Source of the DNA: Brachyhypopomus gauderio
Lineage: Eukaryota; Chordata; Actinopteri; Gymnotiformes; Hypopomidae
Length of the DNA: 64,000 bases
Direction: 5' to 3'
Assembly (NCBI RefSeq): GCF_052324685.1
Contig: NC_135221.1
Span: 7,769,875 to 7,833,874, forward strand
The first letter of the stretch is position 1. Each line of letters begins with the position of its first letter. The notes under the pieces are model-generated. The model worked only from the letters and a program-made list of their open reading frames with translations, was not told where the DNA came from and did not search any database. The translations under genes were made by a program, and so were the position numbers. Shown one piece after another: positions 19,401 to 31,030 of the stretch.

Positions 19401-21980
19401 GGTATTTGAGGACAAGGTCATCTGCAAGATGGAAATACTCCAAATGTCATTATTGTCTTTAGCAAATACTGCAGATTCTTCATAAAGCATCTGTCTCATC
19501 ACTTCACAGTGGTAGCTTCATGCTAGCATGCGAAGTGGTGAAACTGTAGCTCTGTTTCATTCTAAGTCCTGAGCAATCCTGCACTGCGGCGGCCATGAAA
19601 ACAGCATCTAGTTCTTCTGTTAGTCTGTTTTGGTCTGGATCAAACACTACTAAGGGATCAGGTCACTAAAGGTCTCTAAGGCTTCTACACACCCATGTGC
19701 AGGAGTAAACAGGTCATGGTCGCCAGGTCTCAGACATCCCTATGTTATGGACTCTGTCACTAGGGACTGCAGGTTGCGCTACAGAGGGACTTATTAAGGC
19801 TGGTATTGGTTAATTCTTATTAAGGCTGGTATTGGTTAGTTCTTGCTGTCCTTGGATTAACTCCACTGATATTGAACCCTCTCAACAGCCTTTCAATAAG
19901 GTGATGATGACAGACTAATGGAATATTAATTGACAAGACACAGTTTCCTGCTACACTTCCTGATTCTTTCCACCATCATGAGCTCCTTCAGTGGATGAAA
20001 AAGTGGATGCCAGGAAAGTCCTCGTCTTTCCAACCTTTGTTGAAAATAGTGACTTGTACACTCAAATCAAGTGACACATCAATATCAAGGCCACCAAAGA
20101 AGCTCTTAGTTAAACATTTCCTCCCTATTAGCCCTACAAACTTGTCGTTTTCAGCTACTGGTGAAATGACTGAAGATTAAGATTTTCTACAACATTTAGT
20201 GGTGTAAGCACTCTCTTGTGCCTCGCCTACTACATCATGGAGTTTCACTCCTCTCTCCTCAAACTTGAGGGACTGTTGTGAATGGTTCACATTTCCCTGC
20301 TGCTTGACTCTCTTCATACAACCCAGAGCCTTGTTGCCATCCTCACCACCTGAGAAGCGCTGGGTACCATTTGAAAGATCTGGTTGTGTGGGTATATCCT
20401 CTCTGCAAGTGGAACCCTGGCACTGCTGGTTCTATGGCCAGTCTCATTGACTCTACTATCTTGGTGAGAAGGTCTGTTCCTCTGTGAGCTGTTTGTATGG
20501 TGTCACTTTTACTTTGTGCTCTTGTTCTCTTTACAGCCCAGTCCTTCAAAGATTTGATCTCTAACCGTGCACCATGTATAGTTTTTGTACGACGGAGAGT
20601 CCAGATTCTCCACAGCCTCTAGTTTCAATGACTTTCATCACAGCGTTATCATTACTTGATTCAGTATTGTATCATTTGTTGCTGACCTGTCTGTACAGGC
20701 TTCTACAACTCTCTACAAATGTCATCACATATTGGCCCTATTCTTTTCTAAATATATATATTTGTCATGCCTGGCCCTGCCCCCAGCTCAGCTGTCATCT
20801 TTCACATAGCATGAGACCTTTTGGATTGACCTCTGTGTTCACATCTCACCGTTTGTAACTCCGCCCCTCATTTTGGCTTCATGTGTGTCTGGTTCATTTT
20901 CCTTGTTAGGCTGTGAGTATATACCCTGTGTTTTCATTTTTTGTCGTTTCTCATCTTTGTGTGTTCCCGCTGCCCAGTCCTGAGTGTTTTAATCTTCAGC
21001 TTTATTATATTGTATTTTGTTGTGTTGAATATGTCTCTACTTTTTGTGTATGCCAATTCTGTCTCTGCTATACCTGACACTACAACCCTGGACACAGTGA
21101 CTATATTTCTGAACTTATAAATCCCCCTCTTCTCAACATTTGGATCTGCATTTGGCTTTAAGCTTGTATGGTGTTTGGATGATATTTCATATCAGCAACT
21201 GTTTGCCTAGATGCAATGGGGATTCTAGAGTGTGTTCAGGCCCTAGGCAAAAATTGACAGGGCCCTCTAACCAGCGTTCATTGCCATTGGCACTGTTGTA
21301 CTTTAAAGTTTGTCAGATCTCAGGGGCCCCCCAGTGACTTGGGGCCCCAAGCAGTTGCTTGCATGTGACACCACTGAACTACATTTAAGTAAGTATGTAC
21401 TGTAGGCGGTTTCTACTCAGCTCCTCGACACCCTGCCAGGACGGTCTTCTGTGTCTGTCTTATGAAACCAATCATCGTAACAGAGAAAAATCAGTATTAC
21501 ATTTGTGTGTTATGGTGTCAATAGCATCTTCTAGGACATGTGATTTAGTCACACCCTCATCTTCAGATTCAAGTAAATATATACTGTAAATGAATTCCTG
21601 AATGTCTGAAGGTCTGTACCTGACATTGTCTCCAGATTTTCGACTATCTAGAAAAGTCTCTCAGCTGTAATCAACACTTCCTTGAGCAGTACAGGTAAAG
21701 CATCCTGCTCACTCTCCACAGGTGGGTCCCCTAAGGCAGCCATGTTAACTTATTATTATTTACTTAGTCTTATTAACTCCTCAGATGCCTTTGGATCAGA
21801 GGATCAGTATTCCAACCAGCAGGTGGTGCTGAGCCCCAACAAGATGCCAGTAATCTGTTGTGGAATAATTGTGCTTCCTGAATAACAGGATATGAAAGAG
21901 AAGACAGTGAGTCAGGGGCGTCTGGTTCAAATGCCTTTGTGGGTTTGTCTCCTGGGCCTGAGTGTAAAGCTACAACCTGG
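19401..21980. other. Gene-free interval with probable repeat debris
   Basis: No intact coding sequence. The stretch 20760-21110 looks like a decayed repetitive element, possibly LTR-derived. The stretch 21235-21370, with AGGCCCTAGGCAAAAATT and GGGGCCCCAAGCAGTTGC, resembles an interspersed fish repeat that I cannot classify. Short open frames (for example 19995-20180, 20574-20858, 21682-21885) have no recognisable homology. Confidence 0.4.
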
Positions 21981-21998
21981 TACGGCCACAGCTGTATG

Positions 21999-22073
21999 TC
22001 ACTGTGGGTCACTGTAGGTCACTGTGGGTCACTGTGGGTCACTGTAGGTCACTGTGGGTCACTGTGGGTCACT
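21999..22073. repeat. 10-bp tandem minisatellite
   Basis: Seven to eight head-to-tail copies of TCACTGTGGG or TCACTGTAGG. The G/A variant alternates in the order G, A, G, G, A, G, G, suggesting a 30-bp higher-order unit. Confidence 0.92.
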
Positions 22074-22311
22074 ATTTCATATGCAGCCCACTGAAAAGAA
22101 GTGGAAGTTAAAAGAACCAAATAGAAATGAATATTATACATTTAGTGTTACACTAGCCATAGCAAACTTGCAAAGCAAACAGTGCCTATATCTAAGTGTA
22201 TGTTACCACACCCATATCTGGAAAATAGATTATTTCCATTCATCAACCATTCAGCACTGACACACAGAAGGCAGTGTGTGCAACTTTTGGAAGAAACCAA
22301 TATCATAAGAA

Positions 22312-22312
<1 letters not shown>

Positions 22313-22367
<55 letters not shown>

Positions 22368-22388
22368 AGTGAAAAGAGAGAGAGTGTG

Positions 22389-22452
<64 letters not shown>

Positions 22453-22501
22453 GTGAATGGGAAAGAAAGAGAGAGAGAAAGAAAGAGATAGAGAGAGAGA
22501 T
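22313..22501. repeat. Compound (TG)n (GA)n microsatellite
   Basis: Two TG runs (about 22313-22361 and 22386-22431) flank a short GA segment. They are followed by a GA/GAAA-rich run to about 22501. Confidence 0.93.
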
Positions 22502-24239
22502 AGATAAAACAGATTGTTTTTCAGCACCACACAGTGGCCATTATGACAACACACAGCCTGATCAGAAAGTTTTTGTTCTTTGTTCTTTACAACTAAAACC
22601 ATTGTTTTTATATTTAATGTCTCACACAACCATTAAGAGGAGAAGTTATGTTTGCAAATACATTTATGGATATTCATACAAATAAAGATAGCTCTACTTT
22701 TTGTGATACCATATTTGTCAATTATCGTCCCACAATCGAAAAATCTGCAGGAGTTCCTTTCAACGCCTGCTTTTGGTTTAAAGCCAGAGTGCGGAGAAAT
22801 TACTTTTCTCCTTGGTTGTAGCAATGGTGCATACACAAGGAGCCAAGACAGAATACAGTGTCGACATTCTAGCGTGGCAGACGTATTAGAGTGTCCACAT
22901 GCTTGGTTACAACTGACAGATCAAAGCATGATCCAAGCCCTGATCGTAACCAGGTTATATACAAAGCACACTACTTTACGTGCTATGGTTCTTCTCTTAA
23001 AAAAAACAGGAGCGTTTTTTTCGATTAAAACGCTTCATACATTCCAAGTCCCTAATTAGTTTATTATTTAATTTATTTTATCCGTCCATACATGGTCTTT
23101 TATTCGAACTGGCATGTCGTCAGCTGCACCAGATGCACAAATATTTTATAAGTCATAATAAGTCTACTTTTTACTCTCCATACTTACAGAATATAACTCA
23201 GTGCTTCGACATTAATGTTAAGTAACTTGGCATTTTAATTCTATGGCTTGAAGACACTGCGAGACCGCACTGAACAATTTATTAATGGAAAGTAACGTCC
23301 TGCGTTGCGTCTCGCGCTTTGTAATGAGGTGTTTGGACAGCGCACTTAAGACAAATTTTCCATTGTGCAGCTGGCATTTCTCAGCATGACTTCATCCCAT
23401 CTTTTCCATGACGAGATTTATTAAAAAACAACCAAACTTTCCGTAAAAATATAATTTCCTTTAAAATTAATACATTGCACAAATGCCGAATCATGGTCAC
23501 TTTGATTTTGGTGTATTGACATTCGTTTATTATCACGTACGAGGGTGTTTGTTTGAGGTGAGGCCTACCCCAGAGTACAGGAAGCGTCTTAAAGACTAGC
23601 TGGATTATCCTTAGTCATAAGTCAGCTCACCAAAATATCTCTCATACATCACACCAGCACGGACAGCGTATCTTTGGATGAAATAAACACGCAACATCTT
23701 TAGAAGTTTGTACTGGGACAAGTATCCTAATTTGGTTATACCAACATACTCACGTTTTAACTCATGTAATCTCATATAAACATATAAAATATAAAAAATA
23801 AAGGCATGACGTTATTTTGTAGCCTGTACAAAACAAAACGTCCATCATCCAGAAGCGTAAAAGAACAGTTATGCGAAAGAGGTCTGTGACCTTTCATGGA
23901 CGCTAAAGAACGTTGCATCAAAAAAGCCTTAAATGTCAAATCGAAATTTGGCTGGAGATACCAGAGCTACTCCAACTGGCCACTCACCAAGGCCACTCAA
24001 ACCTTGTCTGATCAACGGTGATCAAAGTGACGAAGACACGGATTTAAAATCCCAGTCAGAGCGCGCATCCAGTACTCTCCATGGGACAGGAACTATTATA
24101 TTTTTGACTTTTTAAAGGGCTCGAGAAAACCACCCTCCCACCCCCCACATTTACACAAGTCTGCACGAAGGTTTACGCTATCCGTGGTCCTGAAAACGCG
24201 AGATGTAAAAACAGACACCTATTATCTGGAAGTGCAGAC
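22502..24239. other. Intergenic, upstream of chrm2
   Basis: AT-rich, no gene recognised. An open frame at 22652-23059 (135 codons) has no recognisable domain and no splice context that I can support. Confidence 0.45.
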
Positions 24240-24400
24240 CGCGTCTCCGCCCCCAGCAGTTTCTCCAACACCAAGAACGCGTCGTTCACCGCCCGCACCA
24301 CACGCATACACCTCGTGCCGAAGAGCGAGGTGAACTTATGGATAAAACTCTACTGATTTTGATTACAGAAAAGTTTGCAGCTGACGATGTCTCGAATAAG
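24240..24400 (+). other. Candidate 5' non-coding exon of chrm2
   Basis: A local GC/CpG-rich island in AT-rich DNA ends in ACGATGTCTCGAATAAG|GTAGGG, a good donor at 24401. A clean acceptor, TGTGCTTAG, lies at 25972-25980 just before the chrm2 start. Muscarinic receptor genes normally have upstream non-coding exons spliced close to the ATG, so this is a plausible first exon. The 5' limit is arbitrary and no transcript evidence is available. Confidence 0.35.
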
Positions 24401-24652
24401 GTAGGGTTACCTGGAGATTTTGTATGTCTTTTGTATGTCTGGTTCAATATGGAAGTATGCTGTGAGTCGTAAAATAGCTACTCTCTGAGCCAGGCTATGC
24501 TGGCGTCATGGTTTCGTCAATAACAATTTCCCAGGTAAATGGTAAATATACATTTGAAATGTTGATATACATGTCGATTTGTTTAAAATGTGTTTTAAAT
24601 GTGGAACTAATTACAATTAATAAGGTAAAGCCCTCTCACCCACCAACTCACA

Positions 24653-24655
<3 letters not shown>

Positions 24656-24715
<60 letters not shown>
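24656..24715. repeat. (CA)n microsatellite
   Basis: About 30 uninterrupted CA units, in the candidate 5' intron of chrm2. Confidence 0.95.
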
Positions 24716-24717
<2 letters not shown>

Positions 24718-24817
24718 ATTAACCCAAAAAAACTAATTTAATAGTCAATTCTCATATTGCAGATCTTTTTCTTTTTTCTTTTCCCACATCAGTATAAAAT
24801 TATATAGATGGTCACAT

Positions 24818-25030
24818 GCAGAGCCGGAGTGGCTAATCGGGAGATTCGGGAGGATTCCCGATGGGCCGGCTCATGTCAATCTCTAGTTTGGGCCGATTGG
24901 GAGGGAAAAATAATTTTGGGCCGGATTTGGGCAAGGGGGTAAATGATGTTTTAGTAATGCTTTAGAAGAAGTTGTGTTATCACTTGCACTTTAAAATGGC
25001 AGCCAGACACTAAGTACTCCAGTAAGGTGA
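24818..25030. repeat. Putative interspersed DNA-transposon end
   Basis: Begins AGAGCCGGAGTGGCTAATCG and continues with a GGGCCGG-rich stretch unlike the flanks. It resembles the terminal region of a fish hAT-like non-autonomous element. No matching opposite terminus was found, so it would be a solo end. Class and limits are uncertain. Confidence 0.3.
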
Positions 25031-25652
25031 CAGGCCTAATTCACATACCAATGGCATTTCACAGTAGCTCACAATAACACTATGAGTGCTGCTTCTGTCT
25101 CGGCAGGCCTGGAATTTCAGTATTTACTTTTTGGAGTTTTACATATCATACACAGACATCTGAAGCCTGGGCATTAATGCAGAACTGGTTTGGTGCAAGC
25201 TGGTACCGGCCCTGGGGTACTTCTTAAACCGAAAATGTAATTCTTGTGATGTCTGTGTTAGCTGATACCGCTCTGTCTGTCTTTTTTTTCTTACACAACA
25301 CATACGCAAACACACACATGTCTACACATTTGTACATATACACATTGGTCTACTGTTCTTTAGGCTGTCAAATAATGAAGATGGACCACAAAATATAGCG
25401 GTGAAAGCATGGTGTGCAAACATGCTAATGGCACTGCATTAACTTGTTAGGATAGTCAGAAATAACTTTAACTAATTTTGTTTTGATAAATCATTCTGAT
25501 TTTGCATTCAAGCATCCAAGCAGAGCACAAATGCATTGGGTATGTCACTTAAGACTAGAGAATAATACAAGGGAAAGACAACATGGATCAAACTATCAAA
25601 GCTATCAAAACCAGAAACATCTGTCACTCTCTTTGTGCTCCCTTGCTTCCTT

Positions 25653-25659
<7 letters not shown>

Positions 25660-25732
<73 letters not shown>
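25660..25732. repeat. (CA)n microsatellite
   Basis: About 36 uninterrupted CA units, 300 bp upstream of the chrm2 coding exon. Confidence 0.95.
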
Positions 25733-25733
<1 letters not shown>

Positions 25734-26032
25734 CACTCCTCACATGAGAGCAATCTGATACCATGTTGTACAAGGCAAGACATTCAGATGAGTCTTAAGC
25801 AGGCTTTGCTTGAAAAGAATGTAATGCAAATAATGCAGATAAGACTCTCTTTTACATTCTGCCTCAGATACTCACAACATACTTTGGCTTGATAGAAAGA
25901 AATCTCTGGATTCATAAAACACTACAGTATTATTAAAATATGATGCTATGTATGATTGTGTCTTTATGCTCTGTGCTTAGGTCATGATGTGGACAGCATA
26001 TGAGATATTTAAGTGACGACAAAACTGAAAAG

Positions 26033-27534
26033 ATGAACTCTTCCAATGAGACGAGCCCTCATCGGGAATATCCTTTTAAAATAGTGGAGATGGTGTTCAT
26101 CATTTTGCCACTGAGTGTTTTGAGTCTGGTCACTATCATTGGTAATGTTCTGGTGATGCTGTCAATTAAGGTCAATAAGAACCTCCAGACCGTCAATAAC
26201 TACTTCCTCTTCAGTCTAGCATGTGCCGACGTGATCATTGGCCTTTTCTCCATGAACTTTTACACGGTGTTCATCGTAGCCAGGCACTGGCCTTTAGGGC
26301 CTGTTATCTGTGACCTCTGGTTGGCTCTGGACTATGTGGCGAGCAACGCTTCTGTGATGAACCTGCTGGTCATCAGCTTCGATCGGTACTTCTGTGTCAC
26401 CAGACCACTCAGCTACCCCGTAAAGAGGACCACCAAGATGGCGGGCGTGATGATCGCCGCCGCGTGGATCTTATCTTTCGTCCTCTGGGCTCCAGCCATC
26501 CTCTTCTGGCAGTTCATTGTGGGCGAGCGCACGGTGCCCGATGGCGAGTGCTCCATCCAGTTCTTCTCCAACGCGGGCGTCACCTTTGGTACCGCCATCG
26601 CTGCCTTCTACCTGCCCGTGGGCATCATGAGCGTGCTGTACTGGCAGATCTCCAGGGCGAGCCGCAGTCGCGTCGGGAGAGAGAGTCGCAGTGCGCCCCG
26701 GTTCTGCCAGGAGAACTGGACCCAGGTCATCTCACCAACCAGCGGGGGCAGAGGGACTACGCTTAGCCAGGGAGCGGCGGACATGACGCAGGATCAACAC
26801 AGAGGCTCTGATGCTACTGCAGGTAAAGGGATCAGATTACCAAAAACACTTAGAGGATATCAGTTGCACAGTCGTCTTATAGCTCTAATGCTTCCGAGTA
26901 GCTTATTTAAGTCTCTTTGGCTGCAGTGTCTGCACTAAAACATCTTACAAAGTGTAACGGTGTGGATGTGGTATTTATTGTTACTCTTTGCTCAGGTGAG
27001 GACAGAGAGAGTGAAAATGACTCCACATCTGGTACATTGGCTTCATCCAATCAGAGAGACGATGAGGCAGAAACCAACGGTGATGTCAAGAGCACGCCAA
27101 CCAAAACGTCCTGCCAAGGCAAAGCAAGATGGGCCAAAATCACTTGCTTCCAAAAGAGCCCAGACGAGAACTATAAACCAGCCAGCACAAATCAAAGTAC
27201 CAGCCATTGCAAGGATAGTTTGGTGCCGCTGAAACTCTTGCCTGCACACAGGAAAAAGAGGAAGACTCAGTCAAGGGAGAGGAAGGTTACGAGGACCATC
27301 ATGGCCATTCTGCTGGCCTTCATTATCACATGGACCCCATATAATGTGATGGTGTTAATCACCACCTTCTGCAGTGACTGCGTTCCCACTGACATATGGA
27401 AATTCGGCTACTGGATGTGCTACATCAACAGCACGGTTAACCCAGCCTGCTATGCCCTGTGCAACGTTACATTCAAGAGCACGTTTAAGCGGCTGTTGAT
27501 GTGCAATTATAGAAACATCCGCACCGTCAAATGA
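26033..27534 (+). CDS. chrm2: chrm2, muscarinic acetylcholine receptor M2-type (2 coding exons, 442 aa)
   Basis: Gi/o-coupled acetylcholine receptor of the plasma membrane. Coding exons are 26033-26822 and 26996-27534 (790 + 539 nt, 443 codons with TGA). The start at [10 protein letters not shown] is chosen because it follows an acceptor at 25980 and fits M2 N-termini with two N-glycosylation sequons; an in-frame ATG 11 codons upstream is possible. Seven transmembrane segments are visible. Key residues include Asp100 in WLALDYV (ligand aspartate), DRY at 117-119, WTPYN in TM6 and NPACY in TM7. M2-like rather than M4-like features are VKRTTKMAG, the loop motif [13 protein letters not shown] and the C-terminus ending in RNIRTVK. 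The 173-bp intron (GTAAAG...CTCAG, phase 1) interrupts the third intracellular loop at Gly264. Without splicing, the frame stops at 26938, after TM5. Confidence 0.93.
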
Positions 27535-27687
27535 ATCAAAGGCAAGGGTTTTCACTGACAAAGGCTGCATGTATTAAAGTGTTTTATTTTCAGCTGTCTC
27601 GTGTGTTTTGAGAAAGCACGTACGAGTTATCCACTCTGACGGAGGAATGTTGTCCGAGTTGTACGTGTGACATGATGCAGAATATGT

Positions 27688-27693
27688 AATAAA
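27688..27693 (+). terminator. chrm2 candidate polyadenylation signal
   Basis: AATAAA about 155 bp after the chrm2 stop codon, in AT-rich sequence. Confidence 0.5.
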
Positions 27694-29138
27694 CCTATGA
27701 AGACCGAGAATTAAAAGGAACGCTTTAATTCGAAAAACATTTAAGCATTACACTTTTTTAGAATATTTAGTTTCAAACTATTTTAAGAATGTTTTTATAA
27801 ACACCTTAAAATGTAAATGTAATCAAAATAAGACCACTCAAACCACAGTCAAGTGTTTATGGTCTTTATATGCCTTATTTTTTTAGGCATTACTTCTTCC
27901 TCAGATCTTACCTTTTGGCCCGAGTGTTCACGTTCATGTTTGTAAGGGAGTGGTGCTTGTAAGTAGTATATAGACCTTGGGCCAGAAATGGCCAACATGC
28001 CCACACAGTGTGTCACATGCATGACCCAAATGTACACATCAACAACGAACAACTTTTGAGGGTTTGACGGTTAGCCAGCTGTTCTGGATTAGGATCCTGA
28101 ACAAAAGGTATAGCTGTTACTGTTTTATAGCCATTACAAAGCACAGATGGCAGACGTCTGTGAGCTGGACAGGAGCCAGAAGAACCAGGGTGTGAACAGA
28201 GATTTACATCCCATCAGGACAGTCTAAGGAACTGGATAAAATCTGACACAAAAAAAACCCCAAAAACTTGTCAATACTGTTGACGTCACATTATTTATAA
28301 CACTATCCTAAAGTGTTAGCATGGTCTCGACATCTTTGGCATCTTGTTTTTGATAGAGAATTGCTAGAAGAAATCAGACCACAACTTTTAGTCTATGAGT
28401 AGTCATAACACTGGACTCAAATACTGGATTATTAACAACACCTACGGGTCAGACAACACATAGGCTAGGTTTTTATAAATTACAAAAGCTTGTTAGTCTT
28501 TTCAAATTCATAAATGTAAAAGTCTCCACCTGGGTGGATAAAAGTTATTATTTAGTCTGATGTCAATTATAAACAGTTTCTTCAACAATTTGACTGTTAA
28601 CAATAAATCACCAAACAGCTCTGTTAGGCTCTGAGGATCAATCACACTGGAAACAATGAGCAAAAATCCATTTCAAACTATTTTAATTTTATAGCTTAGG
28701 AAAATAAACAGGTATTCCAAACATTCTCTTACCAATAAATCAACAATATATATTTTTAAACCAAGTTTTAAATTGCATATGTTTACCTTACTAAGGAGGA
28801 TCTATATAAACTGATAAAATACTTTTCATTCAGAAACATGGTAAAGCTGTGTACAATCTACCATATCTATTCTTAAGAGTTCTCGATTCTTGAAATGGAA
28901 AATATTTCTGAAGAATGGCTCCCTAATAGGCCCTAAAATTATTCAACTATCCACTTGCTAATTAAGAAATATTTTTTAAAACATATTCAAAAAATTTGCT
29001 TATTGCATGCCATGAACTACTCAAAGCTCCTTCATATAAAAAAAAATTCTAAACAAACAAAAACCAAACCAAAGCAAACCCAATGGTGACAGTATTGTAT
29101 GAGGTAGTTTTACTGTATGTGGTGATGCCTGAACAAGG
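27694..29138. other. Convergent intergenic space, chrm2 and fbxl14 3' ends
   Basis: AT-rich. The right part is presumably fbxl14 3' UTR, because that gene ends at 29139 on minus. No other gene seen. Confidence 0.5.
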
Positions 29139-30341
29139 TCACCTAACTCTTTCCCCCTCAGTCATCTGCCACAGACCCAAGTTCAACACCTTAAGGCAGG
29201 GGAGCTGCGTTATCCGCTCCAGGCCCCTCTTTGTGATTTTGGTGCATCCATACAGATCAATCCCGGTCAGCTGAGTCAGGTGGTCAGCAATAAGCTCGAG
29301 ACCCTTGTCAGTAATACGCACGCACTGACCAATGTTCAGGGTCTTTAGTTCATGCATCTGCCGGACCATCCTGTTGATTCCATCGTCGCTGATGTGACAG
29401 GAGCACAAGGAGAGGGACTTGAGCTGATAGAGGCCCTGGGCAATATACGCCAAGCTCTGGTCCCCGACTTTGTCGCAGAACGACACATCCAACCCGAATA
29501 ACCTGAGAGAGCCCATAGAGAGGTGCATGATGCCCGTGTCACTAATATTGTCACACGAACGAAGGTTGAGGGTCCAGAGCTGTGTCATGTGGGACAGGTG
29601 AATCATGCCGGCGTCCGATATCCCGCCGCAGAAGCTGAGATTGAGGACTTTCAGCTTACTCAGGCCTTTTGAGATGTGCTTCAGAGACAGGTCAGTCAGT
29701 TTCTGGCAGTCCTGTAAGGTAAGATGCTCCAAGCTGAGACAACCCTCGGCCGCACTGCGGGTCATGCCGGCTAGGTGACCGATCCCCACGTCAGACACAT
29801 GCCGACAGCTGCGCAAGTTCAGGCTCTTCAGTCTGTGTAAGCCCCAAGCGATGAGAAGCAGCCCTGTATTAGTGATATTGCTACACCCACCAAGGTCCAT
29901 AAACTCAAGGTTCTTGAGATACTGTGCAATTCTTCCAAGACTGGAGTCAGTTATCTGTTTACAAAGGCTCAGGTTAAGAATCCGCAGACAAGGTATGTCC
30001 TGCACAAAAGCGTGGCCAAGGCCACTGTCCGTCAAGTTGTAGCATCCACTCAAATTAAGGCTCTCGATGTTAGGCATCCCCTGAATGACATAGCTCAGGC
30101 TACGCCTAAGACTAAGTATCTGAACTTTTTTTATTCCTCGGGTCTGAAGACTCGGAAATAACGACGGGTTCGCCCTTCTTAAATGAAGTTTGGCTTCAAC
30201 TCCCCTCCACACCGATTTGTGGTACGACGCGTCTCTCCAAGCCACACACACTTGCGCAACTCTTCCTTTGCCTTTAACGTCCAGATAGCTAAAGATCATT
30301 GCTAAAATTTCCGGGAAAAGACTTGAAACGTGGGTCTCCAT
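29139..30341 (-). CDS. fbxl14: fbxl14, F-box and leucine-rich repeat protein 14 (400 aa, single coding exon)
   Basis: Substrate-recognition subunit of an SCF (SKP1-CUL1-F-box) ubiquitin ligase; orthologue of Xenopus Ppa, which targets Snail-family factors. METHVSSLFPEILAMIFSYL starts the F-box (about residues 7-52, with AWRDASYHKSVWRGVEAKL). The rest is a run of cysteine-containing leucine-rich repeats of the LNLSGCYNLTD type to near the C-terminus. The frame is open 26 codons further upstream, but METH matches the family start. The coding sequence is one exon, as in vertebrate FBXL14. It ends LGLWQMTEGERVR and lacks the roughly 17-residue tail of the human protein, a length typical of one fish paralogue. 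The next gene on the same strand is prr5. Confidence 0.95.
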   Translation of the reverse strand: METHVSSLFPEILAMIFSYLDVKGKGRVAQVCVAWRDASYHKSVWRGVEAKLHLRRANPSLFPSLQTRGIKKVQILSLRRSLSYVIQGMPNIESLNLSGCYNLTDSGLGHAFVQDIPCLRILNLSLCKQITDSSLGRIAQYLKNLEFMDLGGCSNITNTGLLLIAWGLHRLKSLNLRSCRHVSDVGIGHLAGMTRSAAEGCLSLEHLTLQDCQKLTDLSLKHISKGLSKLKVLNLSFCGGISDAGMIHLSHMTQLWTLNLRSCDNISDTGIMHLSMGSLRLFGLDVSFCDKVGDQSLAYIAQGLYQLKSLSLCSCHISDDGINRMVRQMHELKTLNIGQCVRITDKGLELIADHLTQLTGIDLYGCTKITKRGLERITQLPCLKVLNLGLWQMTEGERVR

Positions 30342-31030
30342 TTCAGCCGCGTGTCCTTGCGGTGCGTTTCCCTTAAAACCAGCCAGCTGTGTAACCCAAC
30401 TCAGCCCGCCGCTGCACACCGACCATGCCCAGCTAGTAGGCTGTCATCAGGGAGAGAGTACCAGGGTGTACGGAGTGGGCGCCCCAAACACTGTAGACGG
30501 CATCATATATCGGAGAGTTTACTTCAAATCAGGACTTCGTGGTGCATTTGAGGTCCGAGTGACCCGCGAGCGCTGCAGCGAACGCGCGAGCGCAGGAACA
30601 GGATGTCCCGACGCTGCTGTACCGCCGTTTTTGTTCCGTAAAAGTCCGACCTGTTTCCAATTTTTCAACGGTTCGGCGGCGGCGCTAAACGTCCACGAAT
30701 AGAGCCAAACTCACACTTTTACTAGAAAGGAAACAAATAAATGTTTGCGAGACACGGAATCACCAGCTCTGCTACCGGACATTAAGAGCAGCAGGTCCCA
30801 CTTCCGGTGGCCTTTGTCTCGGCTTCTTTTCAAACTTCACTGCTGGGCAGGGCGTTAATATCCTCAGATATATCACGGATTTATATTCTTAACTGATTTA
30901 GTTATATAAAGTAGGGGCGCAAAAATAAGCAGTGTGTCAACAGCAAGTTACGGCCCTGTTGGCGAGGTTGTTTTTTAAAGATCTTTTTTCAGGAGGTAAA
31001 TGTATGCGTTTGCGCATGCGCATAGTAAAA
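30342..31030 (-). promoter_or_regulatory. fbxl14 upstream region
   Basis: CpG-rich sequence continues upstream of the fbxl14 ATG to about 30830. A perfect TGCGCATGCGCA, the palindromic NRF1-type site, lies at 31011-31022 within TTTGCGCATGCGCATAG. The site is a direct match; function is inference. Confidence 0.4.

Noticed and set aside
20574-21337. Open frames in the repeat-rich gap
   Set aside because: They cross what look like decayed repeats, with no conserved protein match.
21999-22073. CRISPR-like array
   Set aside because: Units are contiguous 10-mers with no spacers in a vertebrate context; it is a minisatellite.
22652-23059. 135-aa plus-strand open frame upstream of chrm2
   Set aside because: No recognisable domain, composition like surrounding AT-rich DNA, no supportive splice or promoter context.
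26000-26938. Stand-alone 312-aa truncated muscarinic receptor
   Set aside because: It reads through the intron donor into non-homologous sequence. GT-AG splicing restores the full seven-helix protein, and the ATG at 26033 fits the family better than that at 26000.
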